Below, in pieces: positions 1 through 10,167 of a DNA stretch of 64,000 bases; position 1 is the first letter of the stretch, and the number at the start of each line of letters is the position of its first letter. A program made the translations under genes and the position numbers. This DNA comes from Candidatus Pseudomonas phytovorans (GTDB lineage: Bacteria; Pseudomonadota; Gammaproteobacteria; Pseudomonadales; Pseudomonadaceae), in the NCBI GenBank assembly GCA_029202525.1, contig CP119325.1, positions 3,694,001 to 3,758,000 of the forward strand. The letters are read 5' to 3'. Under the pieces are notes generated by a model. The model did not search any database, was not told where the DNA came from, and saw only the letters and a list, made by a program, of their open reading frames with translations.

Positions 1-1192
1 TCTGCGACTCGAACATCAGGCCGAGCATGACCGCCAGCAGGCCGATCAGCAGGGTGGCGATACGCGATACGCGCATTTCCTCCTGCTCCGTGGCTTTGCC
101 TTGGCGGATGACGCAGGCATACAGGTCGTGGGATACCGCCGATGCACCCGACAGCGCCAGGCCGGCGACCACGGCCAGGATGGTGGCGAAGGCCACGGCA
201 GAGATGAAGCCAAGGAACAGGTTGCCACCAACTGCCTGGGCCAGGTGCACGGCGATCATGTTGCCGCCACCAATGATTGCACCGGTCGCGTCGCGGTAGG
301 ACGGCTCGGTGCCGACCATGACGATGGCGCCAAAGCCGACAATGATCAGTAGCAGGTAGAAGTAACCGATGAAGCCGGTGGCGTAGAACACGCTCTTGCG
401 TGCTTCCTTGGCGTCACTGACCGTGAAGAAGCGCATCAGGATATGCGGCAGGCCAGCGGTGCCGAACATCATGCCCAAGCCGAGAGAAATGGCATCTACC
501 GGGTTGGACAGTAAGCCGCCCGGGGCCATGATCGCCTGGCCCTTGGCATGCACGGCCACAGCGCTGGCAAACATGGCCTCGGTGCTGAAGCCGAAATGCT
601 TGAGCACCATGAAGGCCATGAAACTGGTGCCCGACAGCAGCATCACCGCCTTGATGATCTGCACCCAGGTGGTGGCGAGCATGCCGCCGAAGGTGACGTA
701 GGCAACCATCAGCACGCCGACCAGCATCACTGCGTACAAGTAGCTGATACCGAACAACAGTTCGATCAGCTTGCCGGCGCCGACCATCTGCGCCACCAGG
801 TACATCAATGCCACGACCAAGGTGCCGAACGCCGAAGTCAGGCGCACCGGTGTTTGCGCCAGGCGGTAGCTGACCACGTCGGCAAATGTGTACTTGCCCA
901 GGTTGCGCAGGCGCTCGGCGATCAGGAACAGAATGATCGGCCAGCCGGCCAGCACGCCCAGGGCATACAGCAGGCCGTCATAGCCGTTCATGAACATCAT
1001 CGCGGAAATGCCCAGGAAGGAGGCGGCGCTGATCATGTCGCCAGCGATCGCCAGGCCGTTCTGCATGCCGGTCAGCCCGCCGCCTGCGGTGTAGAAGTCG
1101 CTGGCAGAGCGGGTGCGCAGGGCAGCCCAGCGCGTGACCAGCAGGGTGAAACAGACGAACACCATGAACATCGAGATGGCGGTCCAGTTCAT
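1..1192 (-). CDS. paaL: Phenylacetate permease, sodium:solute symporter family (partial, C-terminus outside window)
   Basis: Inner-membrane symporter of the SSS/ActP type, probably taking up phenylacetate. The start codon is ATG at 1192-1190 and the frame is open to the window edge, giving about 397 of the roughly 520 residues usual for the family. Early residues read MNWTAISMFMVFVCF, followed by FYTAGGGLTGMQNGLAIAGD and MISAASFLGI, the hallmark first part of ActP/PaaL proteins. The start overlaps the DUF485 stop (ATGA), so the two are translationally coupled, as actP is with its DUF485 partner. The paa context makes phenylacetate a likelier substrate than acetate, but the sequence alone cannot separate the two. 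Confidence 0.85.
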   Translation of the reverse strand, partial: MNWTAISMFMVFVCFTLLVTRWAALRTRSASDFYTAGGGLTGMQNGLAIAGDMISAASFLGISAMMFMNGYDGLLYALGVLAGWPIILFLIAERLRNLGKYTFADVVSYRLAQTPVRLTSAFGTLVVALMYLVAQMVGAGKLIELLFGISYLYAVMLVGVLMVAYVTFGGMLATTWVQIIKAVMLLSGTSFMAFMVLKHFGFSTEAMFASAVAVHAKGQAIMAPGGLLSNPVDAISLGLGMMFGTAGLPHILMRFFTVSDAKEARKSVFYATGFIGYFYLLLIIVGFGAIVMVGTEPSYRDATGAIIGGGNMIAVHLAQAVGGNLFLGFISAVAFATILAVVAGLALSGASAVSHDLYACVIRQGKATEQEEMRVSRIATLLIGLLAVMLGLMFESQ

Positions 1193-1497
1193 TGTGCGCA
1201 CTCCTGCTTGACCTTTTCATTGAGCGGGTCCAGCACATTGTTGGCGCGGTGCACGTAGATGCCGGTCAGGGCAAAAGACACCAGCACCATCAGCACACCG
1301 ACCAGCATGCCGACGGTAGTGACGCCGCCGCTGAGGGACTGGCCAAGGGTGCTGGGAGAGAACGCCACCAGCAGGACGAAGCCGTAGTAGATCACCAGCA
1401 TGGCCAGGGTCAGGCTGCCGTTGAGGCGGCGTTTACGCCGCACCAGGTGCTGGAAGTCGGGGTGGTTGGCGATGCTTTCTATGCGTTCGGGTGTCAT
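1189..1497 (-). CDS. DUF485 small inner-membrane protein, partner of the permease
   Basis: A 102-residue protein starting MTPERIESIANHPDFQ. The central part contains two hydrophobic segments (LTLAMLVIYYGFVLLVAF and VGMLVGVLMVLVSFALTGIYV), typical of DUF485 proteins encoded beside ActP-type symporters. Its exact role is unknown; it is presumed to assist the permease. The ATG at 1497 was chosen over longer in-frame starts because the family normally begins a few residues before the conserved SIANHPDFQ stretch. A modest AGAGA lies upstream. Confidence 0.85.
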   Translation of the reverse strand: MTPERIESIANHPDFQHLVRRKRRLNGSLTLAMLVIYYGFVLLVAFSPSTLGQSLSGGVTTVGMLVGVLMVLVSFALTGIYVHRANNVLDPLNEKVKQECAQ

Positions 1498-1566
1498 GGG
1501 TTGCGATCTCTTGGTGTTGTAATTGTTTTTTGTGAGGTCACGCGGGGTGTTGCAGTGCAGCTGATG

Positions 1567-1659
1567 GCCTCTTCGCGGGTAAACCCGCTCCCACAGGGAC
1601 CCCATAAAGGCTGGTCGCGACGCTCTATCTGTGGGAGCGGGCGCGCCCGCGAAGCAGGC
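1567..1659. repeat. Pair of REP palindromes in inverted orientation
   Basis: Two copies of the P. putida-type repetitive extragenic palindrome face each other. One reads gcctcttcgcgggtaaaccc onward (1567-1598) and the other is its inverse, ctgtgggagcgggcgcgccc onward (1629-1659). They lie between DUF485 and paaE, so they may act as a processing or attenuation point in the minus-strand transcript. Confidence 0.8.
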
Positions 1660-1668
1660 GACGCGGTG

Positions 1669-2745
1669 TCAGAGCTGGTCGAAGTCGAGCACCACCTTGT
1701 CGCTCACCGGGTAGGTCTGGCACGACAGCACATAGCCAGCTGCCACTTCGTAGTCTTCCAGGGCATGGTTGCTGTCCATTTCCACTTCGCCCTCGATTAC
1801 CCGGCACTTGCAGGTCGAGCACACGCCGGCCTTGCACGAGTAGGGCAGCTCGGCGCCGATGGCATTGCCGGCGTCCAGCACGTTCTGGGTGTTGCGTGGC
1901 AAATCGAAGGTGAGGGCACGGCCGTCGCTGATCACGGTAATGTGGCTGAGCGCCGCATCCACCTGGCGTGCCGCCTCACGGGCTTCGCGGCGGGTTTCGT
2001 TGCCGGCGGCGGCGAACAGCTCGAAATGAATGCGCTCTTTGCCCAGGCCATTGGCCTGCAGGCTGTCACGCACGGTTTCGGTCATCGCCTGGGGGCCGCA
2101 GATGAATGCCGCGTCCAGGCCCGAAACGTCCAGCCAGCGCGAGAACAACTGGCCGCACTTGTCGGCATCGATGCGACCGTTGTACAGGTCGACGTCCTGC
2201 TGCTCGCGGCTGAACACGAAAATCAGGTTAAGGCGGTCGAGGTAGCGGTTTTTCAGGTCTTCCAGCTTGTTGCGGAACAACGCACCAGAGCTGGAACGGT
2301 TGCCGTACAGCAAGGTGAAGCGGCTGCGCGGTTCACTGTCCAGGGTGGTGGCAATGATCGACAGGATCGGGGTAATGCCGCTGCCGGCGGCCACGCCCAG
2401 GTAATTGCCCTGGCGGGCAGGGTCCAGCGGCACGTAGAAGCTACCGGATGGCGGCATCACCTCCAGCTGCTGGCCGGCTTTGAGCACATCATTGGCAAAC
2501 GCCGAGAAACGCCCGCCGGGCACGCGTTTGACGGCCACACGTAGCTCTCCGTCCTGCACGGCGCTGCAGATGGAGTAGGAGCGGCGGACCTCTTCGTTGT
2601 CCAGTTGCGTACGCATGACCAGGTACTGGCCCTGGGTGAAGCGGAACTGCGCCTGCAGGTGCTCAGGCACGTCGAACGCGATCGAAACCGCATCACGGGT
2701 TTCGTTGCGCACTTGCTTGATGGTCAGGCTGTGAAACTGGCTCAT
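1669..2745 (-). CDS. paaE: Phenylacetyl-CoA 1,2-epoxidase reductase subunit PaaE
   Basis: NAD(P)H-dependent reductase that feeds electrons to the PaaAC di-iron oxygenase. It is 358 residues from MSQFHSLTIKQ. The N-terminal FAD domain has RSYSIC. The NAD(P)H domain has GSGITPILS and CGPQAM. The C-terminal plant-type 2Fe-2S ferredoxin domain has its ligands in YSCKAGVCSTCKCR plus a later cysteine in LSCQTYP. An in-frame ATG four codons upstream exists, but GGAG six bases before ATG 2745 decides the start. Last gene of paaABCDE. Confidence 0.97.
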   Translation of the reverse strand: MSQFHSLTIKQVRNETRDAVSIAFDVPEHLQAQFRFTQGQYLVMRTQLDNEEVRRSYSICSAVQDGELRVAVKRVPGGRFSAFANDVLKAGQQLEVMPPSGSFYVPLDPARQGNYLGVAAGSGITPILSIIATTLDSEPRSRFTLLYGNRSSSGALFRNKLEDLKNRYLDRLNLIFVFSREQQDVDLYNGRIDADKCGQLFSRWLDVSGLDAAFICGPQAMTETVRDSLQANGLGKERIHFELFAAAGNETRREAREAARQVDAALSHITVISDGRALTFDLPRNTQNVLDAGNAIGAELPYSCKAGVCSTCKCRVIEGEVEMDSNHALEDYEVAAGYVLSCQTYPVSDKVVLDFDQL

Positions 2746-2760
2746 GGTGTTCTCCACGGC

Positions 2761-3294
2761 TCAAATGCATTTGAAATAGTCGAACGGTTCCAGGCACTCA
2801 CGGCAGCGGTACAGCGCCTTGCAAGCGGTGGAACCGAACTGGCTGAGCAATTCGGTATGGGCGCTGCCGCACTGCGGGCAGCACACCTGGGGCGCGTCAC
2901 CGAACAGGCTGCGCTTGCTGGCGCTGCCTTGCGGCGGGGCGATGCCGTAGATGCGCAGGCGCTCGCGGCCCAGCTCGCTGATCCAGTCGGTGCTCCAGGC
3001 CGGGGTCAAGCGGCGCTCAAGGTCCGGTGCGGGGAAACCCGCCTGTTCCAGCGCCTGGCGGATATCGCCCTCGATCACCTCGGTCGCCGGGCAGCCGGAG
3101 TAGGTCGGCGTGACCACCAGGTGCAGATGGCCGGCGCGCCAGTCGAGGTCACGGACGATCCCCAGGTCGACCACGCTGACCACAGGCACTTCCGGGTCCA
3201 TGACCTGGGCCAGAACCTCCCAGGCCCGGGCCAGGTCGCCGCCGCGTGGCGCCCGCGCACCACGGTCGCCGGCAATCAGCTCACCAGGTTGCAT
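2761..3294 (-). CDS. paaD: Phenylacetyl-CoA epoxidase maturation/assembly protein PaaD
   Basis: A 177-residue MIP18/DUF59-family protein needed for a functional epoxidase, probably in iron-sulfur or di-iron assembly. The N-terminal DUF59 part carries MDPEVPVVSVVDLGIVRD and TYSGCPATEVI. The C-terminus is a zinc ribbon, CCPQCGSAHTE with CRECLEPFDYFKCI. The start overlaps paaC by 14 bases, implying coupled translation. No strong Shine-Dalgarno is visible before this ATG, which fits coupling. Confidence 0.95.
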   Translation of the reverse strand: MQPGELIAGDRGARAPRGGDLARAWEVLAQVMDPEVPVVSVVDLGIVRDLDWRAGHLHLVVTPTYSGCPATEVIEGDIRQALEQAGFPAPDLERRLTPAWSTDWISELGRERLRIYGIAPPQGSASKRSLFGDAPQVCCPQCGSAHTELLSQFGSTACKALYRCRECLEPFDYFKCI

Positions 3295-4039
3295 CGGGAT
3301 AAGCTCTTGGCAGGAACTGCATCTCGGCCAGCAGCAGGCCCAGGTGCTCGGTGTGCAGGCCTTTGCGACTGTCCAGGTAGAAGTGGCTGGCAGCCTTGGG
3401 CAGCGGCAGGTCGACCGAAACGAAGGTCTCGCTCACCTGTTGGAGCCAGGCAGCAGCCACGGCGGCCGGGTCAGCAGCGATACCCACCTCGGCCAATCGC
3501 ACTTCGTTGTCGCTGGCGACGGTCAGTTCGACGGTGAAGCGCCACAATGCCGGAACAGCGGCGAGCATGCGTTGGCGGCTTTCTTCCGTACCGCCGCCCA
3601 GGCGCTGCACCCACTCGCTGGAGCGGCGCAGGTGGTAGGTGACTTCCTTGAGTGCCTTGGCGGCGATACCGGCGATACGCTCATCGCTGGACTCGGCCAG
3701 GCCCTTCAGCACGGCGAAGTACCAGGCGTCGTAAAGGAACTGCTTGGTCATGGTCACGGCGAAATCGCCGTTGGGTTGCTCGACCAGCAGCAGGTTGCGG
3801 TAAGCCCGCTCGTCGCGGCGGAAGGCCAGGGCATCGGCGTCGCGGCCGTCGTCAATCAGCTCGGCTGCGTATTCCAGCCAGTTGCGCGCCTGGCCGACCA
3901 GGTCAAGGCCAACGTTCATCAAGGCCAGTTCTTCTTCGATGGCCGGGGCGTGGCCACACCATTCGCACAGGCGCTGGCCTTGAACCAGCGCACTGTCACC
4001 AAGCAACAACAGATAAGGGATAAGGGCTTCGTTGTGCAT
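3281..4039 (-). CDS. paaC: Phenylacetyl-CoA 1,2-epoxidase structural subunit PaaC
   Basis: A 252-residue ferritin-like partner of PaaA that forms the stable core of the ring epoxidase. It starts MHNEALIPYLLLLGDSALVQ and includes the helix CEWCGHAPAIEEELALMNVG. GAGG seven bases upstream supports ATG 4039 over the GTG at 4051. It follows paaB by 8 bases. Confidence 0.96.
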   Translation of the reverse strand: MHNEALIPYLLLLGDSALVQGQRLCEWCGHAPAIEEELALMNVGLDLVGQARNWLEYAAELIDDGRDADALAFRRDERAYRNLLLVEQPNGDFAVTMTKQFLYDAWYFAVLKGLAESSDERIAGIAAKALKEVTYHLRRSSEWVQRLGGGTEESRQRMLAAVPALWRFTVELTVASDNEVRLAEVGIAADPAAVAAAWLQQVSETFVSVDLPLPKAASHFYLDSRKGLHTEHLGLLLAEMQFLPRAYPDATW

Positions 4040-4047
4040 GGTCAACC

Positions 4048-4329
4048 TCACATGTGTCCGACTTCATCGGGCAGCTCGTAGAAGCTGGCATGGCGGTAGA
4101 CCTTGTCGTCCGAAGGGGCGAACAGCGGGTCTTTCTCGTCAGGGGAAGAGGCGGTGATCAGCGCCGAAGGCACCACCCACAGGCTGACGCCCTCGCTGCG
4201 GCGGGTGTACAGCTCGCGGGCATTCTCGATGGCCATGGCGGCGTCGGCGGCATGCACGCTGCCGACATGCTTGTGGTTAAGGCCGTGCTTGCTGCGCACG
4301 AACACTTCGTAGAGGGTCCAGACAGACAT
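4048..4329 (-). CDS. paaB: Phenylacetyl-CoA 1,2-epoxidase subunit PaaB
   Basis: A 93-residue small subunit, MSVWTLYEVFVRSKHGLNHK onward, normal for the family. It bridges PaaAC heterodimers in the epoxidase complex. GGAG sits seven bases before ATG 4329. The open frame runs further upstream into paaA, but the extra residues are out-of-frame paaA sequence and are not part of the protein. Confidence 0.96.
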   Translation of the reverse strand: MSVWTLYEVFVRSKHGLNHKHVGSVHAADAAMAIENARELYTRRSEGVSLWVVPSALITASSPDEKDPLFAPSDDKVYRHASFYELPDEVGHM

Positions 4330-4354
4330 TTTCGATCTCCGCATCAATCGCCGC

Positions 4355-5344
4355 TCAGGCGGCGTTCTTGTTCTGTTGCTTGCGCGCGTAGGCCACGGCG
4401 GCCTCGCGTACCCAGGCGCCGTCCTCGATAGCCTTGCGGCGGGTGGCGACACGTTCCTGGTTGCACGGGCCGTTGCCCTTGATCACTTCGTAGAACTCGT
4501 CCCACTGGATTTCGCCGAAGTCGTAGTGGCCGCGCTCGGCGTTCCACTTCAGCTCAGGGTCGGGGGCGCTGCAGCCGAGCAGTTCGAGCTGCGGCACGGT
4601 CTGGTCGATGAAGCGCTGGCGCAGTTCGTCGTTGGTCTGGCGCTTGATCTTCCAGGCCATGGACTGGGCGCTGTTTGGGGAGTGTTCGTCGCTGGGGCCG
4701 AACATCATCAGCGATGGCCACCACAGGCGATTGATTGCGTCCTGGACCATGTCGCGCTGGGCCTGGGTGCCGTGACGCATCATGGTCAGGAGGATTTCGT
4801 AGCCCTGGCGCTGGTGGAAGCTCTCTTCCTTGCAGATACGGACCATCGCGCGGGAGTAAGGGCCATAGGAGGTGCGCTGCAGCACCACCTGATTGACGAT
4901 TGCGGCGCCATCAACCAGCCAGCCCACTGCACCCATGTCGGCCCAGCTGAGGGTGGGGTAGTTGAAGATGCTCGAATACTTGGCTTTGCCGCTGTGCAGC
5001 TTGCCGATTTCTTCGTCGCGGTCGGCGCCCAGGGTTTCCATGGCGCTGTACAGGTACAAGCCGTGGCCGGCTTCGTCCTGGATCTTGGCCATCAGCTGCA
5101 GCTTGCGCTTGAGGCTAGGGGCGCGGGTGACCCAGTTGCCTTCGGGCAGCATGCCGACGATTTCCGAGTGTGCGTGCTGGGAGATCTGCCGGATCAGGGT
5201 CTGGCGGTAGGCCTCGGGCATCCAGTTCTTGGCTTCGATCTTGATTTCGGCGTCGATCTTTTCCTGGAAGTTGCGTTCCTCGGGGGACATTTCTTCCAGC
5301 GACTTGACGCGCTTGACTCCGGTTTCCACTAGCTGTGCGTACAT
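4355..5344 (-). CDS. paaA: Phenylacetyl-CoA 1,2-epoxidase catalytic subunit PaaA
   Basis: Di-iron oxygenase subunit that epoxidises the aromatic ring of phenylacetyl-CoA. It is 329 residues from MYAQLVETGVKRVKSLEEM. Ferritin-like iron-ligand motifs are visible as DEAGHGLYLY and EESFHQRQGYE, each supplying the Glu...His pair. AGGAG nine bases before ATG 5344 supports this start. First gene of paaABCDE; a PaaX-type operator lies directly upstream. Confidence 0.97.
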   Translation of the reverse strand: MYAQLVETGVKRVKSLEEMSPEERNFQEKIDAEIKIEAKNWMPEAYRQTLIRQISQHAHSEIVGMLPEGNWVTRAPSLKRKLQLMAKIQDEAGHGLYLYSAMETLGADRDEEIGKLHSGKAKYSSIFNYPTLSWADMGAVGWLVDGAAIVNQVVLQRTSYGPYSRAMVRICKEESFHQRQGYEILLTMMRHGTQAQRDMVQDAINRLWWPSLMMFGPSDEHSPNSAQSMAWKIKRQTNDELRQRFIDQTVPQLELLGCSAPDPELKWNAERGHYDFGEIQWDEFYEVIKGNGPCNQERVATRRKAIEDGAWVREAAVAYARKQQNKNAA

Positions 5345-5382
5345 GTGCTGCGACTCCTGCTGAGGCATGAGTCATTTGTAAG

Positions 5383-5441
5383 CGATACAAAACATAACGT
5401 CAAACAGTTTTATATGTATCGAATAAGATTTGTGTATCGCT
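5383..5441 (-). promoter_or_regulatory. Candidate PaaX operator and promoter region of paaABCDE
   Basis: CGATAC at 5383-5388 and GTATCG at 5416-5421 form a 6-bp inverted repeat separated by exactly 27 bases. This is the half-site and spacing geometry known for E. coli PaaX boxes (TGATTC-N27-GAATCA). A further copy at 5433-5441 (TGTATCGCT) is a perfect inverse of AGCGATACA at 5381-5389. The region is AT-rich, as expected for a promoter. Binding by the PaaX encoded here is inferred, not shown. Confidence 0.6.
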
Positions 5442-5444
5442 TTC

Positions 5445-5475
5445 GGACCTCTTCGCGGCCAAACCCGCTCCCACA
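5445..5475. repeat. Single REP palindrome unit
   Basis: ggacctcttcgcggccaaac onward matches the REP unit at 1567-1598 with a few changes. It lies between the paaA promoter and the paaK terminator. Confidence 0.7.
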
Positions 5476-5512
5476 CGGATCGCGCACCTCTCAGAATGGG
5501 TAAAACACACGC

Positions 5513-5540
5513 AAAAAAAAGCCCCGGACAGTGCCGGGGC
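5513..5540 (-). terminator. Rho-independent terminator after paaK
   Basis: On the minus strand GCCCCGGCACTGTCCGGGGC forms a strong GC hairpin followed by eight T residues. It ends about 20 bases past the paaK stop and closes the paaFGHIJK transcript, so paaABCDE needs its own promoter. Confidence 0.9.
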
Positions 5541-5560
5541 CGAAAAGGCAGCTGAATGAA

Positions 5561-6880
<1,320 letters not shown>

Positions 6881-7001
6881 GGCTTCACTCGAATTGTTCT
6901 TGTACGCCGCGCGCCGGCAGTTGCAGGCCGCGCGGTGAGTGTCATGAGCGCAGCATATACGGCTGCGTTCGGTTCGGTAACAAGCGGATGGTCTGATCTG
7001 C

Positions 7002-8222
7002 TCAGAGGCGTTCGATGACCATGGCGATGCCCTGGCCAACACCGATGCACATGGTGCACAGGGCATAGCGGCCGGCCGTTTCCTCCAGTTCGTGCAGTGC
7101 GGTGGTCACCAGGCGTGCGCCGCTCATGCCCAGCGGATGACCGAGGGCGATGGCGCCGCCGTTGCGGTTGACCCGGGGGTCGTCGTCGGCCAGGCCCAGC
7201 TCGCGCAGTACTGCCAGGCCTTGGGCGGCGAAGGCCTCGTTGAGCTCGATCACGTCGAGGTCGGCCAGTGACAATCCCGTGAGCTCAAGTACCTTTCGGG
7301 TTGCCGGCACCGGACCGATCCCCATCAACCGCGGCTCAACCCCGGCCACGGCCATGCCGACGATACGGCCACGGGCCTTCAGGCCGTGGCGGCGGGCAGC
7401 GGCGGGGCTTGCCAGCAGCAGGGCGCAGGCGCCGTCGTTGACGCCGGAGGCATTGCCGGCGGTGACGCTGCCACCTTCACGGAACGGCGTGCCGAGGCGG
7501 GCCAGTTGTTCCAGCGTGGTATCGCTGCGCGGATGCTCGTCGTGCTCGACCACTTTGGCAGGGCCTTTGCGCTGCGGGATCTCGACCGGCACGATTTCCC
7601 CTGCCAGGCGGCCGCGGGCCTGAGCTGCCGCAGCCTTGTGCTGGCTGCGCAGGGCAAAAGCATCCTGGTCAGCACGGGAAATGCCAAACTGTTCAGCCAC
7701 ATTCTCGGCGGTTTCCGGCATCGAATCGGTGCCATAGGCGGCCTTCATCAGCGGGTTGACGAAACGCCAGCCGATTGTGGTGTCGAAAAGCTCGGCCGCG
7801 CGACCAAAGGCCTGCTCCGACTTACCCATGACAAACGGCGCACGCGACATCGATTCCACGCCGCCGGCCAGCATCAGCCCGGCTTCACCGCAGCGCAGGG
7901 CGCGGGCCGCGTTGCCGATGGCATCCAGGCCGGAGCCGCACAGCCGGTTGATCGTGGTCCCCGGCACTTCAAGTGGCAGCCCGGCCAGCAGGCTGGCCAT
8001 GTGTGCCACGTTGCGGTTGTCTTCACCGGCCTGGTTGGCACAGCCGAGAATGACGTCATCCACGGCCTTCCAGTCCAGTTCGGGGTGGCGCTGGATCAAC
8101 GCCTTGAGCGGGATGGCTGCCAGGTCATCGGCACGCACGCTGCTCAACGCCCCGGCATAGCGGCCAATGGGGGTGCGCACGGCGTCGATGATCAATGCAT
8201 CGGCGAGGGTCGGTTCAGTCAT
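7002..8222 (-). CDS. paaJ: 3-oxoadipyl-CoA / 3-oxo-5,6-dehydrosuberyl-CoA thiolase
   Basis: Thiolase of 406 residues that performs the two thiolytic steps of the pathway. The active-site cysteine is in INRLCGSGLDAIGNAARAL, the histidine in GGAIALGHPLGMSGARL, and the second cysteine in CTMCIGVGQG. Start MTEPTLADALIIDAVRTPIG follows GGAGAC by five bases. The reading frame overlaps paaI by 8 bases. Confidence 0.96.
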   Translation of the reverse strand: MTEPTLADALIIDAVRTPIGRYAGALSSVRADDLAAIPLKALIQRHPELDWKAVDDVILGCANQAGEDNRNVAHMASLLAGLPLEVPGTTINRLCGSGLDAIGNAARALRCGEAGLMLAGGVESMSRAPFVMGKSEQAFGRAAELFDTTIGWRFVNPLMKAAYGTDSMPETAENVAEQFGISRADQDAFALRSQHKAAAAQARGRLAGEIVPVEIPQRKGPAKVVEHDEHPRSDTTLEQLARLGTPFREGGSVTAGNASGVNDGACALLLASPAAARRHGLKARGRIVGMAVAGVEPRLMGIGPVPATRKVLELTGLSLADLDVIELNEAFAAQGLAVLRELGLADDDPRVNRNGGAIALGHPLGMSGARLVTTALHELEETAGRYALCTMCIGVGQGIAMVIERL

Positions 8223-8655
8223 CTTGCGTCTCCTGCGCCAGCACGGTGCCGCGCACTTTGTAGGATTTGCCATGGAACATCGCCACCAACTCACCGCGCT
8301 GGTTGTCGATGCGCACGTCATAGAGGCCGGTGCGGCCTTTGCGGCTTACTTCGCTGGCGTGGGCGGTGAGTACGTCATCGCGCAAGGCCGGGGCCAGGTA
8401 GTCAATGCTGCAGCCCAGCGCCACGGTGGCCTGGTCGTAGCTGTTACAGGCGAAGGCAAATGCCGAATCCGCCAGTGCGAACAGGAAGCCCCCATGGCAG
8501 GTGCCGTGGCCCTGGATCATGTCGGCGCGTACCGGCATGCGCAGGCTTGCCCGGCCGGGTCCGGCATCCAGCAGGCTGATGCCCAGACCCTGGGTGGCCG
8601 GGTCGCGGGCATACATGGCGTCGGCACAGGCTTGTGCCAGTTCGAGTTCAGTCAT
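8215..8655 (-). CDS. paaI: Phenylacetyl-CoA pathway hotdog thioesterase PaaI
   Basis: A 146-residue hotdog-fold acyl-CoA thioesterase, thought to rescue CoA from dead-end hydroxyphenylacetyl-CoA products. The family motif IQGHGTCHGGFLFALADSAF is intact, including the conserved HGG and Asp. A near-perfect AGGAGG lies eight bases before ATG 8655. It overlaps paaH upstream by 8 bases and paaJ downstream by 8 bases, so the operon is tightly packed. Confidence 0.95.
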   Translation of the reverse strand: MTELELAQACADAMYARDPATQGLGISLLDAGPGRASLRMPVRADMIQGHGTCHGGFLFALADSAFAFACNSYDQATVALGCSIDYLAPALRDDVLTAHASEVSRKGRTGLYDVRIDNQRGELVAMFHGKSYKVRGTVLAQETQDD

Positions 8656-10165
8656 GCAGGGTGCCTCCTTTGGCGTCACAGCGGCGCAGCAGTAGAGAAG
8701 GGCGGTAGCGGCTTTCGCCGTAACTGCGCTGCAGGTTGTCGAGCACGCGCAGGGTGTGGGCAATACCGATATGCGCAGCCCAGGCCAACGGGCCGCAGGG
8801 ATAATTGACACCGGCGCGCATGGCCAGGTCGATGTCAGCGGCGCTGCCGACACCCTGTAGCACGGCATCGGCGGCCTCGTTGGCCAGCATTGCCACAGTA
8901 CGCAGCACCACCAATCCGGGCAGGTCAGCGACCGCAGTGACCTTGAAGCCGGCTCGCTGCAATAAGGCCACCGCCTGGTCGCGAGCGCTTTCGGTGGTGT
9001 CGGCCGACCAACTGATGGCAATGCGCGAGGCAGTGCTGTAGTTCAGCGCGAGATCGAGCAGCACCAGGTTGCGCAGGCCATCTTCACGTGCGCGCTGGCT
9101 GGCGAGGCGTCCATCAGACAATGCCAGGGTGGCATCACCGACCAGGATCACGCCGCTGCCGGCGCGCAGGGTGACGGCAATGCCGCTATGGCGCAGGCGC
9201 TCAACCAGTGGCTGCAGCACACCCAGGTGCCCCTCGATAACGCAGGTTTCGGCGCTGGCAGGGCTGTGCAGCTCAGCCGGCGCTGGGCGCTGCGCGCCGT
9301 CGGCGTAGCTATAGAAGCCTTGGCCCGTCTTGCGGCCGAGGCGGCCGGCATCCACCAGCTCCTTTTGAACCAGTGACGGCTGAAAGCGGAAATCCCCATA
9401 GAAGGCATCGAACACCGAGCAAGTCACCGCGTAGTTGACGTCATGGCCGATCAGGTCGGTAAGCTCGAATGCGCCCATGCGGAAACCACCCGCATCACGG
9501 AGCAGTGCATCAAGGCTGGCACAATCGGCTGCGCCTTCCTGTAGCAGGCGCAGGCTTTCGGCATAGAAAGGTCGCGCGACTCGGTTGACGATAAAGCCGG
9601 GTGTCGAACGTGTGTGTACAGGCTGCTTGCCCCAGGCCCGGGCAGTGTCGTAGATACAGGCGGCCACGGCAGGTTCGGTTGCCAGGCCCGACACCACCTC
9701 GACCAGCGCCATCAACGGCGCCGGGTTGAAGAAGTGCATGCCGACCACTTGCTGCGGGCGTGCAAGGCCGGTAGCAAGGCTGGTGATCGAGAGCGACGAA
9801 GTGTTGCTGGCGATAACGCAATCAGCCGCGCACAGGGCTTCAAGCTGACTGAACAGCGCCTGCTTGACCTGCAGGTTCTCGACGATGGCTTCGATCACCA
9901 GGCCGGCATCAGCCAATGCGTCGAGCGTATCGACCGGGCTCAACCGGAGGCTGATCATTTCGCGCTCGACGGCCTGTAATTTCCCTTTTTCCACGAGCCG
10001 GGCGAGCTGCCGGTCAATACCGGCCACTGCCTGGGCGGCAGCCCCGGGGCGGTTGTCGTAGAGTTTCACCGGGTGACCGGCCTGGGCCGCGACCTGGGCG
10101 ATGCCAGCCCCCATGGCGCCGGCGCCAATTACCGCCACTTGCACATTGCTTGCGAGTGCGCCCAT
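8648..10165 (-). CDS. paaH: 3-hydroxyadipyl-CoA dehydrogenase
   Basis: NAD-dependent dehydrogenase of 505 residues that oxidises 3-hydroxyadipyl-CoA. The N-terminal Rossmann motif is VIGAGAMGAGIAQVAAQAG. The domain boundary region has MHFFNPAPLMALVEVV, and the family's second C-terminal dehydrogenase domain is present (family length about 500). AGGGG lies eight bases before ATG 10165; a GTG at 10174 is an alternative. It starts two bases after the paaG stop. Confidence 0.95.
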   Translation of the reverse strand: MGALASNVQVAVIGAGAMGAGIAQVAAQAGHPVKLYDNRPGAAAQAVAGIDRQLARLVEKGKLQAVEREMISLRLSPVDTLDALADAGLVIEAIVENLQVKQALFSQLEALCAADCVIASNTSSLSITSLATGLARPQQVVGMHFFNPAPLMALVEVVSGLATEPAVAACIYDTARAWGKQPVHTRSTPGFIVNRVARPFYAESLRLLQEGAADCASLDALLRDAGGFRMGAFELTDLIGHDVNYAVTCSVFDAFYGDFRFQPSLVQKELVDAGRLGRKTGQGFYSYADGAQRPAPAELHSPASAETCVIEGHLGVLQPLVERLRHSGIAVTLRAGSGVILVGDATLALSDGRLASQRAREDGLRNLVLLDLALNYSTASRIAISWSADTTESARDQAVALLQRAGFKVTAVADLPGLVVLRTVAMLANEAADAVLQGVGSAADIDLAMRAGVNYPCGPLAWAAHIGIAHTLRVLDNLQRSYGESRYRPSLLLRRCDAKGGTLHD

Positions 10166-10167
10166 GT

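Noticed and set aside
27..3537. Long plus-strand open frames across the paa genes (for example 548-1258 and 1192-2544)
   Set aside because: They are antisense shadows in GC-rich DNA with His/Gln/Ala-rich low-complexity translations, while the minus strand carries well-conserved paa proteins.
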